Under the pieces are notes generated by a model. The model ran no database searches and was not told where the DNA came from. It saw only the letters and a program-made list of their open reading frames with translations. The translations under genes and the position numbers were made by a program. Below, one piece after another: positions 1 through 6,416 of a stretch of 10,081 bases of DNA. The stretch is from Bacteroidia bacterium. GTDB lineage: Bacteria > Bacteroidota > Bacteroidia > B-17B0 > Aurantibacillaceae. The stretch's first letter is position 1. The number at the start of each line of letters is the position of its first letter. The stretch is from positions 1-10,081 of the forward strand of contig JACMLS010000115.1 in NCBI GenBank assembly GCA_014379485.1, given 5' to 3'.

Positions 1-106
1 TATACCATTTTTTATTTTCAGTACTGTCCTTATTCTGAGAAAAAAAGGAAACCGTTACCAATAGAAAAGAAATAAAATATACTCTGAAACTCATTCTTCA
101 AATTTA

Positions 107-134
107 ACTTTTCTTTCTTAATTAACAGAAAAGT
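107..134. repeat. Imperfect palindrome, operator-like
   Basis: ACTTTTCT (107-114) is the exact reverse complement of AGAAAAGT (127-134). The 12 bases between them contain the self-complementary TTAATTAA (118-125). No T-tract follows, so it is a poor terminator candidate. Its position about 100 bp before the promoter candidate would suit a regulator site or the tail of an upstream transcript. In an AT-rich region chance is a real possibility. Confidence 0.25.
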
Positions 135-208
135 GAAAACCAGAAATTGCGTCTGCCGCCCTGCAATGTTCATTCACCGCCTTTTTCAGTTGTTAAACCG
201 TTTGCTCC

Positions 209-239
209 TTTCTGGTGCGGCTTTGTAGCTATACATTTG
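209..239 (+). promoter_or_regulatory. Bacteroidota-type promoter for the LiaF-like/LytS/LytTR operon
   Basis: TACATTTG at 232-239 matches the Bacteroidota -7 consensus TAnnTTTG exactly. A weak -33-like TTTCTG lies at 209-214 with a 17 bp spacer. Transcription would start near 246, giving a short A-rich leader of about 20 nt before the ATG at 269, as is typical where no Shine-Dalgarno sequence is used. The -7 match is what is seen; promoter activity is inferred. Confidence 0.5.
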
Positions 240-268
240 TTTCATAAATAAATCAATAGAAAAATAAA

Positions 269-1069
269 ATGGAAATCATTAACGAAAACAATCCGGAAGG
301 AGAAGAGAAGAGCAAGTACCGTTACAAAAGACATTGTTATGAGAACGATGAACATTACGAAAGAAATCATAAGATAAGCAAGGTGTTTATTGGTGTTGCC
401 GTTATTACAGCCGGCGTGCTTTTGTTGATGAAGAGAACCGGATCGGCAATACCACACTGGGTGCTTACCTGGCCAATGATACTTATTGTTGGAGGAATTG
501 CTTCAGGAATTAAACATGGATGGAAAAGACCCGCGGCTTATATTCTCATGGTTATTGGCGGAATTTTTCTGAGCGACAAAATTGTGGGTGGCGCTGAATT
601 AAGACCCTACATATGGCCTGTTGCAATTATGATCATCGGGGTCGTAATCATCTTTAAACCGCGAAGAAAACATAACTGGAAAAAGTGGGAACAAAAATGG
701 CACGAAAAAAAAAAGTCCGATATGAGCGAGGGAACTGCGATTGAGGCCAACGCCGTTTTTGGATCTGTACAGAGAAATATAATTTCGAAAACATTTAAAG
801 GTGGCGAAGTGAATTGTGTTTTTGGAGGAGCTGAGATAAATTTTATGCAGGCCGATATTGAAGAGAAAGCGGAACTGGAATTGAATTGTGTTTTTGGCTC
901 CTGCAAAATAATAGTTCCGTCTCACTGGCAGATAAAGTCTGAATTGGACGCGGTTTTTGGCGGAGTTGAAGACAAAAGAATGAACCAGTCAGCCAATGGG
1001 GGAGAACAAAAAATTCTGTTGTTAAAAGGAAGTTGTGTTTTTGGAGGAATAGAAATTAAAAGTTACTGA
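269..1069 (+). CDS. LiaF-like four-TM membrane protein
   Basis: This 266-residue protein is probably an inner-membrane sensor or modulator. Residues 1-35 are charged and rich in His and Glu. Four hydrophobic segments follow at about 36-54, 64-81, 88-103 and 112-129, resembling the LiaI/LiaF-type TM region (DUF5668-like). A basic linker (about 130-150) leads to a C-terminal domain with five evenly repeated VFG(G/S) motifs near residues 163, 184, 208, 229 and 257. This is the beta-repeat pattern of the LiaF C-terminal 'cell wall-active antibiotic response' family. In Bacillus, LiaF inhibits the kinase LiaS; here a histidine kinase and response regulator follow in the same operon, so an analogous role is plausible but not shown. 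A run of ten A residues (705-714) lies in the linker codons. The ATG at 269 sits about 23 nt after the predicted transcription start. Confidence 0.85.
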   Translation: MEIINENNPEGEEKSKYRYKRHCYENDEHYERNHKISKVFIGVAVITAGVLLLMKRTGSAIPHWVLTWPMILIVGGIASGIKHGWKRPAAYILMVIGGIFLSDKIVGGAELRPYIWPVAIMIIGVVIIFKPRRKHNWKKWEQKWHEKKKSDMSEGTAIEANAVFGSVQRNIISKTFKGGEVNCVFGGAEINFMQADIEEKAELELNCVFGSCKIIVPSHWQIKSELDAVFGGVEDKRMNQSANGGEQKILLLKGSCVFGGIEIKSY

Positions 1070-1086
1070 TCTTTTTAAAACCTCTT

Positions 1087-1449
1087 ATGAATTTTATTGC
1101 GAAAATAGTTTTTAAAATAAACACTTCTGCAGATAGCACGGTGGCCACTTTTGACGAGCAGCTAAGATGGATTGATGCTGAGAACAGGACTGAGGCAATG
1201 CTGCTCGCTCAAAAGATTGGTAAGGGAGAAGATGAAAAGATAAGCACAGACAAAAACGATCTTATACACTGGCAGTTCATTGACGTATCAGAACTTTGGG
1301 AAGTAAGTGAAAGTGAAAACGGCAGACTGCTTTATTCATTTTCAAATGCAGAAAATGAACCGGCAGATTATATTAAATTTGTAAAGCTAAGGGCACAAAA
1401 ATTAAAAACGCCCGCTTTACATGAACAAGCCAGAACTAATGCTCAGTAA
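1087..1449 (+). CDS. DUF4288 family small protein
   Basis: This 120-residue soluble protein has no signal peptide or TM segment. It begins with a short beta-type strand (MNFIAKIVFKI), then FDEQLRWIDA, a helix with EAMLLAQKIGKGE, and a WQFIDVSELWEV segment. That order (FDEQLR, then an iG..E helix, then W.F..V.EL) is what I recall for DUF4288, whose function is unknown. It starts 17 nt after the LiaF-like gene and its end overlaps the kinase start by 29 nt, so it is almost certainly co-transcribed and perhaps translationally coupled to the kinase. The family assignment is from memory of the motif pattern; no function is claimed. Confidence 0.8.
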   Translation: MNFIAKIVFKINTSADSTVATFDEQLRWIDAENRTEAMLLAQKIGKGEDEKISTDKNDLIHWQFIDVSELWEVSESENGRLLYSFSNAENEPADYIKFVKLRAQKLKTPALHEQARTNAQ

Positions 1450-2467
1450 AAACCGCTGGATAATTTTTATTCTGTGGTGGACTTTTTTGGCAGTTGTGCA
1501 TTCGGCGGTGCTGGTCTGGCTCGGCTTTTCTTACAGAATTTCGTTTATTGATAGTATTGTGTCGGCAACGCTTATTGTTTTGTGCGGCCATGTTACTTCT
1601 AATTTTTATCGCTTTTACCAACCCGGCAAAACAAATCGTTTTTACCGTTTGTTGTGGGGTCTTGCTTTAACTGTTGCCTGCGTGGCGGCGCAGCGTTATA
1701 CATTGCTTTATTTAATGAAGTACGAAGCATCTTACTCTACTTTTGTTGAACAATCTTTGCCCGTTCGTTTTTTGTTTTCATTGCTTATTATTGCATTTAT
1801 GACTTTGATCACCTGGTTGTCTGCATACTGGAGAGAGCAACAGGAAAAGGAAGCGCGCAAGGTCAGTGCAGAAAATTTTGTAAAAGAAGCAGAGCTGGCG
1901 CGCCTGCGTTTGCAATTGCAGCCACATTTTTTATTCAACAGTTTAAATTCTGTGAATGCACTTATTGGTGCAAATCCTGCCGAAGCAAGAAAAATGATCC
2001 AGGAACTTTCTGATTTTATGAGAATGACTTTAAGAAAAGATGATCAGCTCATTTTATTTTCTGAAGAATTGAATCACCTGCAGTTGTATCTGAATATTGA
2101 GAAAGTGCGCTTCGGCCACCGGTTAGAAATAATAATTGAAGTGGAAGAAGAATGTAAACGGTTTTTACTTCCGCCGCTTTTGTTGCAACCTATTGTTGAA
2201 AATGCAATTAAATTCGGCTTGTACAATACAACAGAAAACGTGGAGATAAAAGTTACAGGAAAAAATAAAAACGGAATGCTTGAAATTATTACAGAAAATC
2301 CTTTCGACGATAATTCTTCTTCCGCACAAAAAGGAACAGGCTTCGGACTTTCTTCGGTACAAAGAAGATTGCAATTATTATTCGGAAGAAATGATCTTTT
2401 AAAAACTTCTGAAAGAGAAAGAATTTTTCAAACCACCATACTTATTCCTCAAAAGACAAAAAACTAA
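1421..2467 (+). CDS. LytS/YehU-type sensor histidine kinase
   Basis: This 348-residue membrane kinase autophosphorylates on His and passes phosphate to a response regulator, very likely the LytTR protein encoded next. Four hydrophobic segments lie at about 13-35, 42-60, 76-99 and 116-137, followed by a charged coiled-coil linker (about 138-165). The His_kinase (PF06580-type) motif LQPHFLFNSLNS carries the phosphoacceptor H169. The N-box, LQPIVENAIKFG, has N261, and the glycine-rich ATP lid GTGFGLSSVQRRL is near residues 306-318. No extracellular sensor domain is evident, so signals may come through the membrane segments or through the LiaF-like partner. The start at 1421 overlaps the preceding gene by 29 nt; an alternative ATG at 1439 would give an 11 nt overlap and a protein six residues shorter, and the sequence does not decide between them. 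Confidence 0.93.
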   Translation: MNKPELMLSKNRWIIFILWWTFLAVVHSAVLVWLGFSYRISFIDSIVSATLIVLCGHVTSNFYRFYQPGKTNRFYRLLWGLALTVACVAAQRYTLLYLMKYEASYSTFVEQSLPVRFLFSLLIIAFMTLITWLSAYWREQQEKEARKVSAENFVKEAELARLRLQLQPHFLFNSLNSVNALIGANPAEARKMIQELSDFMRMTLRKDDQLILFSEELNHLQLYLNIEKVRFGHRLEIIIEVEEECKRFLLPPLLLQPIVENAIKFGLYNTTENVEIKVTGKNKNGMLEIITENPFDDNSSSAQKGTGFGLSSVQRRLQLLFGRNDLLKTSERERIFQTTILIPQKTKN

Positions 2468-2498
2468 CCCGCTTTTGCAGCGCTACAACGTATAAAAA

Positions 2499-3239
2499 AT
2501 GAAAAAGTGTATAATTATTGACGACGAACCCCTTGCAAGAAGCCTTGTAAAAGAGCACCTGGCCAATTGGAAACAATTAGAAACTGTTGCAGAATGCGGC
2601 GACGGATTTGAAGGTGTAAAAGCAATTCTGCAGCACAAACCCGATCTTATTTTTCTTGACATACAAATGCCAAAAATTTCAGGCTTTGAAATGCTTGAAT
2701 TGTTAGACCCTGTTCCCTCAGTAATTTTTACCACAGCGTTTGATGAGTTTGCGATCAAGGCTTTTGAATTGCATGCTGTTGATTATTTACTAAAGCCTTT
2801 CAGTAAAGATCGTTTTGATAAGGCTGTAAAGAAATGGCTGGAAGGAAGTAACAACGAAAAAAACGAAAGTATCTCTTCTCTTCAGAACGAACCGGCAAAA
2901 CACATTGAAGAAAGCGAAAGAGTGGTGGTAAAAGTGGGTGGAGAAATAAGAATTATTCCGGCAAGAGACATTTGTTACATTGAAGCGTTTGATGATTACG
3001 TAAAAATATTTACAAAAGATTCCTGGTTTCTGAAAAAGAAAACCATGAGTTATTTTGAAAAAAGTCTTGATGCAAAGCAGTTTGTGCGCGTGCACAGGTC
3101 TTTTATCATCAATCTTTCGCAGCTAACACGTATAGAACCTTACGAAAAAGGTAACCACATTGCCTTGCTCAAAAACGGAAATAAAATTTCTTTAAGCAGG
3201 AGTGGGTACAACCATTTAAAAGATGTGTTGGGCATTTAA
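2499..3239 (+). CDS. LytTR family response regulator
   Basis: This 246-residue cytoplasmic response regulator is the likely partner of the upstream LytS-type kinase, 31 nt away. The receiver domain (about 1-120) shows the acidic pair D8/D9, the phosphoacceptor D54 in FLDIQMP, the switch threonine in FTTAFD (78-79) and the conserved K99-P100 in YLLKPF. After a polar linker (about 115-140) comes a LytTR DNA-binding domain (about 141-246), recognised by DICYIEAFDDYVKIF, the FVRVHRSFIINL motif and a C-terminal LSRSGYNHLK segment. LytTR proteins bind short direct repeats upstream of target promoters; its own operon promoter is one candidate target. Length and domains are complete. Confidence 0.94.
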   Translation: MKKCIIIDDEPLARSLVKEHLANWKQLETVAECGDGFEGVKAILQHKPDLIFLDIQMPKISGFEMLELLDPVPSVIFTTAFDEFAIKAFELHAVDYLLKPFSKDRFDKAVKKWLEGSNNEKNESISSLQNEPAKHIEESERVVVKVGGEIRIIPARDICYIEAFDDYVKIFTKDSWFLKKKTMSYFEKSLDAKQFVRVHRSFIINLSQLTRIEPYEKGNHIALLKNGNKISLSRSGYNHLKDVLGI

Positions 3240-3263
3240 AATACCAGGCAACTAACAGTGCAA

Positions 3264-3328
3264 CAAGGGACAAAACGACCAAGTGGACCCACAAACACTT
3301 GGGTCCACTTGGTCGTTTTTGTCCCTTG
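3264..3328 (+). terminator. Strong hairpin terminator after the LytTR operon
   Basis: Bases 3264-3290 and 3301-3328 are complementary over 27 pairs with a single extra T in the right arm; the loop is the 10 bases 3291-3300. The inner 15 bp (3276-3290 with 3301-3315) form a GC-rich stem followed directly by TTTTT (3316-3320) and preceded by AAAA (3272-3275), the classic intrinsic terminator layout. Complementarity continues eight more base pairs beyond the T-tract (CAAGGGAC with GTCCCTTG). It lies 25 nt after the response regulator stop. Confidence 0.85.
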
Positions 3329-3471
3329 AAGTTATCCCTTGATCTTTATTGTTGATATATCAACAATTCGGGAAATTACTGAGAACCCGGGTTCATTCTT
3401 CCCACAGGCATAAAAGAACTTGCCATTAGAATATCTTTTCTTGCCGCCCAGGTAATTTCACATTTTATGTG
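3329..3471. other. Intergenic stretch with palindromes, no confident gene
   Basis: Between the terminator and the hydrolase promoter candidate this stretch holds a 20 bp perfect palindrome (3348-3367), a 12 bp perfect palindrome GAACCCGGGTTC (3383-3394), and on the minus strand an open stretch of about 40 codons ending at a TAA (3376-3378) whose last residues read MPVGRMNPGSQ. The minus-strand reading has no clear start and could be chance or the tail of a lost gene. No tRNA-like fold was found. Confidence 0.5.
3348..3367. repeat. 20 bp perfect palindrome
   Basis: ATTGTTGATATATCAACAAT is its own reverse complement across all 20 bases. It lies 19 bp after the terminator hairpin and about 105 bp upstream of the promoter candidate of the hydrolase gene. 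It is not followed by a T-tract, so an operator for a dimeric regulator is more likely than a terminator. Function is inferred from symmetry and position only. Confidence 0.55.
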
Positions 3472-3502
3472 TTGGAAAAGAGAATTTTCAGAGCTTAATT
3501 TG
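3472..3502 (+). promoter_or_regulatory. Possible promoter for the hydrolase/DUF885 pair
   Basis: TTG at 3472-3474 and TTAATTTG at 3495-3502 are 20 bp apart, matching the Bacteroidota -33/-7 spacing. The -7 box differs from TAnnTTTG at one position. Transcription would begin near 3509, just before the ATG at 3521, which argues against the upstream in-frame ATG at 3467. Confidence 0.35.
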
Positions 3503-3520
3503 TTTTATAAAATTATTCAG

Positions 3521-4843
3521 ATGAAAAAACATTTCTTTTTTTTAGTTAGTGCATTTGTTCTTCTTTCCTGTGCACAGGCGCAATTTCCAACACTTGCACG
3601 CCGTTCTTTTTTAGGAATACAGATGGAAAAAATTACGGATGACACTAAGCGCATAATGGAACTTCCTTCTGAGAATGGAGTGCTTATTACAAAAGTAATT
3701 GCAGGTTCTTCAGCAGAAAACGCAGGTTTACTTGCAAGCGATGTGCTTTTGAAAATAAACGGGAAGGAAGTAAACAGTCCTGACGAAGCTGTAAAAACAG
3801 TGGCAGAACACAAAGGTGGCGAAGAATTTACTTACGAGATCATCCGCAATAAAAAAACGGTAAATGGAAAATCGGTTTTTAAAGAATATCCAAAAGAGAA
3901 CTACAAGGATATTGAGATGGAATACACAGCCACGCAAACCATCAACGGAATTCAGCGGCTGATAGTAAGCAAACCGAAAAAAAATTCAAAGAAAATGCCG
4001 GTCATCATTTATATTGGTGGAATTGGTTGCTACTCGTTAGACAACCCGCTTGACACAACAAAAAACGAAGTGCAGTTTTTAAATTCTCTTACGCGCGCCG
4101 GTTTTGTTTGTGTGAGAGCAGAAAAACCCGGAATAGGAGATAACACAGCGTGCAAAGCCTGCGCCGAAATAAGTTTTAACGAAGAGCTTGATGGTTATGT
4201 GAATGCGGTAAAAACAATTAAAACTTACAATTACGTAGATTCATCGCGCATTTACATTTTTGGCCATAGTATGGGTGGCGTGATGGCACCGCTGATAGCG
4301 CAGCAAACACCTGTAAAAGGAATTATTGCTTATGGCACCATCGGGTCAAACTTTATGGAGTATCTTTTAAAAACCAGGAGAACGATTGGAGAGGCTTATA
4401 GCTGGTCTGAGGATGAAACGGATGGGTTTATAAAAGATTATTGCGAATGTGCCGGATATTATTTTACTGATAAAATGAGCAGTGATGAAGCGGCAAAAAA
4501 GAATCCTGATTGCAAACAGTACCTGAATGTTTTTGATTACAGGTCTCGCGCCTACAATAATGAATTGTACGCGCTCAACATTCCCGCTGCGTGGAAACCA
4601 TTTAAAGGAAAAGCCTTGTTGTTATGGGGAGGAAGTGATTTTATTGCATCCAAAGAAGATCATGAGATCATTACAAGTACGGTAAACCGTTTTCATCCGG
4701 GCAATGCAGAATTTAAAGTTGTTGAAAATTCTGCGCACGCGTTTGGAACAGCATTCTCTTTTCAGGAAGCACTTAAGAATCCGGGAATTTATAATAAACT
4801 TGTAACCGAAAAAGTATTGAACTGGTTAAAAATTGTTTCCTGA
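3521..4843 (+). CDS. Exported PDZ-domain alpha/beta hydrolase
   Basis: This 440-residue exported serine hydrolase was called from ATG 3521, because the signal peptide (MKKHFFFLVSAFVLLSC) begins there; the in-frame ATG at 3467 would add 18 residues unlike a signal. LLSC at 14-17 resembles a lipobox, so it may be a lipoprotein anchored at C17; cleavage after AQA at 20 is the alternative. A PDZ domain covers about 30-110 (FLGIQM..., GVLITKVIAGSSAENAGL, DVLLKINGKEV). An alpha/beta-hydrolase domain follows from about 130 to 440, with the nucleophile elbow GHSMGG (S250), likely acid D373 in WGGSDF and H406 in ENSAHAFG, a plausible complete triad. CxxC (211-214) and CxC (308-310) pairs lie in the hydrolase part. 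Peptidase or esterase activity (dienelactone-hydrolase or S9/S33-like) is plausible; the substrate is unknown. The next gene begins 19 nt downstream. Confidence 0.88.
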   Translation: MKKHFFFLVSAFVLLSCAQAQFPTLARRSFLGIQMEKITDDTKRIMELPSENGVLITKVIAGSSAENAGLLASDVLLKINGKEVNSPDEAVKTVAEHKGGEEFTYEIIRNKKTVNGKSVFKEYPKENYKDIEMEYTATQTINGIQRLIVSKPKKNSKKMPVIIYIGGIGCYSLDNPLDTTKNEVQFLNSLTRAGFVCVRAEKPGIGDNTACKACAEISFNEELDGYVNAVKTIKTYNYVDSSRIYIFGHSMGGVMAPLIAQQTPVKGIIAYGTIGSNFMEYLLKTRRTIGEAYSWSEDETDGFIKDYCECAGYYFTDKMSSDEAAKKNPDCKQYLNVFDYRSRAYNNELYALNIPAAWKPFKGKALLLWGGSDFIASKEDHEIITSTVNRFHPGNAEFKVVENSAHAFGTAFSFQEALKNPGIYNKLVTEKVLNWLKIVS

Positions 4844-4862
4844 TTTTTTAAAAATTTCTCAA

Positions 4863-6134
4863 ATGAAAAATACTTTTTTCTCTCTTCTGATTTTCTTTTT
4901 TTATGGCCAGGCGTTTTCACAAAACATTGCGTTTCAGAATTTGTGTAATGATTTTTTAAAAGGATACCAGGCGCTTGATATTCCTGCAACCGGATTGGAT
5001 TATAAAGAGAATTTTGCAAGCATTAAAAATGCAGAGGAGCTTAAAAAGCAGGAAGTTTTTTTTACAGGGATCAGAACAAAGCTTGATACAAAAAACAAAC
5101 AGGAATTTAGCAAAGAAGAAGCGCTGAGATTTAAACAACTGAATTACGAAACCTCAATGAACCTTGAGCGCATTGAACTCGAAAAAAAATGGAATGAAGC
5201 CGGCCGCAAAATTCCGGAAGGAGGATTGTTTAAAAACAAAGACTGGTATAAACATTACGTAAAGCATTTTACCAGCAGAAACATAAGTCCCGAAGAGATT
5301 CATGTATTCGGAAAAACAGAAGTAAAAAAAATTCAGAAACAGATCGATTCGGTACGTATTCTTTTAAAATTTAAGAACGAAAAAGAATTTTACGCCCATT
5401 TGCAGAACGACACTTTTTTTCTGAAAGACAAAACTTCTATTTTAAATGCATACAAAAAAATAGACAGCACGGTAAGAAAAAATGTGACTAAACTGTTTTC
5501 TCTTTTCGGAATTCCTGAGATAGCTGTAATGGAATGGCCGGACGCAAACGTAAACACACCACCGGGAATGTATCTGAACAAAGATCAGAATCCATATGGC
5601 AAAGATGTGTTTCAGTATAATTTTTACGGAACAAAACACAGCAAGCGCGCAATGGAGTGGTTGTATATGCACGAGGGCATTCCCGGCCACCATTTTCAGT
5701 CTATTTTCAGAAATACTTTTAAAGGCGATTCGTTACAGAACCGGTTTTTTTATTTTGGAAGTGTTGAAGGCTGGGCTTGCTATATAGAAGAGTACGGAAA
5801 AGAAATGGGCCTGTATCAGAGCACTTACTCTTACCTCGGAAAATTGCAATGGGATCTTGTTCGCTCATCGCGCCTGGTAATGGAAACCGGAATTCATTAT
5901 TACGGATGGAGCAGGGAAGAAGCATTAAAATACTGGAAAGAGAATATTAAGGGTCAGGATGAAATTGCAGAAAGAGAAGTAACGCGCATTACCAATTGGC
6001 CCGCACAATCTTTATGCTATAAAATAGGCGCCATGAGCATTCAAAAAATCATTAAAAAAAGTAAACTGAATTTAAAAGACGCGCATCAGTTTGTTTTGCA
6101 ACACTGCGATTTTCCACTTGAGGTTCTTTTGTAA
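4863..6134 (+). CDS. Exported DUF885 metallopeptidase-like protein
   Basis: This 423-residue protein is a member of the DUF885 family, putative zinc peptidases. The start at 4863 is chosen because a clear signal peptide begins there (MKNTFFSLLIFFFYGQAFSQ), with cleavage near residue 20; the in-frame ATG at 4833 would overlap the previous gene and precede the signal. The metal-site motif HEGIPGHHFQ spans 270-279 (H270, E271, H276, H277), and SVEGWACYIEEYG supplies a likely further acidic ligand, E302. The C-terminal NWPAQSLCYKIGAM...FPLEVLL matches the usual family ending. Family members are, from memory, commonly 550-600 residues, so this one is short at the N-terminal side but keeps the whole core. 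It is probably co-transcribed with the PDZ hydrolase, suggesting a joint role in extracytoplasmic peptide or ester breakdown (inference). Confidence 0.87.
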   Translation: MKNTFFSLLIFFFYGQAFSQNIAFQNLCNDFLKGYQALDIPATGLDYKENFASIKNAEELKKQEVFFTGIRTKLDTKNKQEFSKEEALRFKQLNYETSMNLERIELEKKWNEAGRKIPEGGLFKNKDWYKHYVKHFTSRNISPEEIHVFGKTEVKKIQKQIDSVRILLKFKNEKEFYAHLQNDTFFLKDKTSILNAYKKIDSTVRKNVTKLFSLFGIPEIAVMEWPDANVNTPPGMYLNKDQNPYGKDVFQYNFYGTKHSKRAMEWLYMHEGIPGHHFQSIFRNTFKGDSLQNRFFYFGSVEGWACYIEEYGKEMGLYQSTYSYLGKLQWDLVRSSRLVMETGIHYYGWSREEALKYWKENIKGQDEIAEREVTRITNWPAQSLCYKIGAMSIQKIIKKSKLNLKDAHQFVLQHCDFPLEVLL

Positions 6135-6416
6135 AAGCAGTCCAAATTGTTGGTCGGGAGCAAAATCAGCCATATCGGCCACCAAAAACGTTTTAGTTCT
6201 GGGCTTCAGATTCGACGGGCGTTTGCAGAGACCCACTTCTGTTACGTTATCTAAACATTAATTCAACCTTTCCAAAACTCTATCCCTTTTTATTAATTGC
6301 AATCAAGGCGTTAAAAGCGCTACAGACAGGTAACCTATTCCTAATTAAATAGCCACGAAGGGTTTATGCGTATTTAAAAATTGTGCGATTAATTTGCGGG
6401 AACAAAAAAACCCGCA
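6135..6416. other. Non-coding gap with a GC-rich first part
   Basis: No confident gene is present in these 282 bases. By direct count about 52 of the 106 bases at 6135-6240 are G or C, against 17 of 60 at 6241-6300. The first part contains the palindrome AAAACGTTTT (6185-6194) and a minus-strand open stretch of about 55 codons that runs into the 3' end of the DUF885 gene and lacks a convincing start. The second part is AT-rich leader sequence. A promoter for the next gene should lie here; TTAATTTG at 6389-6396 is a one-mismatch -7 candidate without a good -33 partner. Confidence 0.5.

Larger units (their letters stand above)
1..268. other. Intergenic leader region, no gene seen
   Basis: No convincing coding sequence was found on either strand. 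The stretch is AT-rich and holds an imperfect palindrome (107-134), two LytTR-like half-site candidates near 186-205 and a promoter candidate ending at 239. The end of an upstream gene lying outside the window cannot be excluded for the first few dozen bases, but no frame looked coding. Confidence 0.6.

Noticed and set aside
599..925. Minus-strand open frames opposite the LiaF-like gene
   Set aside because: They are antisense shadows of a well-supported membrane protein with repeated VFG motifs and have no recognisable features of their own.
3338..3415. Possible tRNA, suggested by CCCGGGTTCATTC resembling a T-arm
   Set aside because: The T-loop lacks the conserved purine-A pattern, the expected 5 bp T-stem does not form, and no acceptor or anticodon arms could be placed.
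3467..3520. Upstream ATG extending the hydrolase by 18 residues
   Set aside because: The added residues are not signal-like, whereas MKKHFFFLVSAF at 3521 is a typical signal start, and the promoter candidate lies between the two.
4833..4862. Upstream ATG extending the DUF885 protein by 10 residues
   Set aside because: It overlaps the hydrolase stop and places extra residues before an otherwise clean signal peptide starting at 4863.
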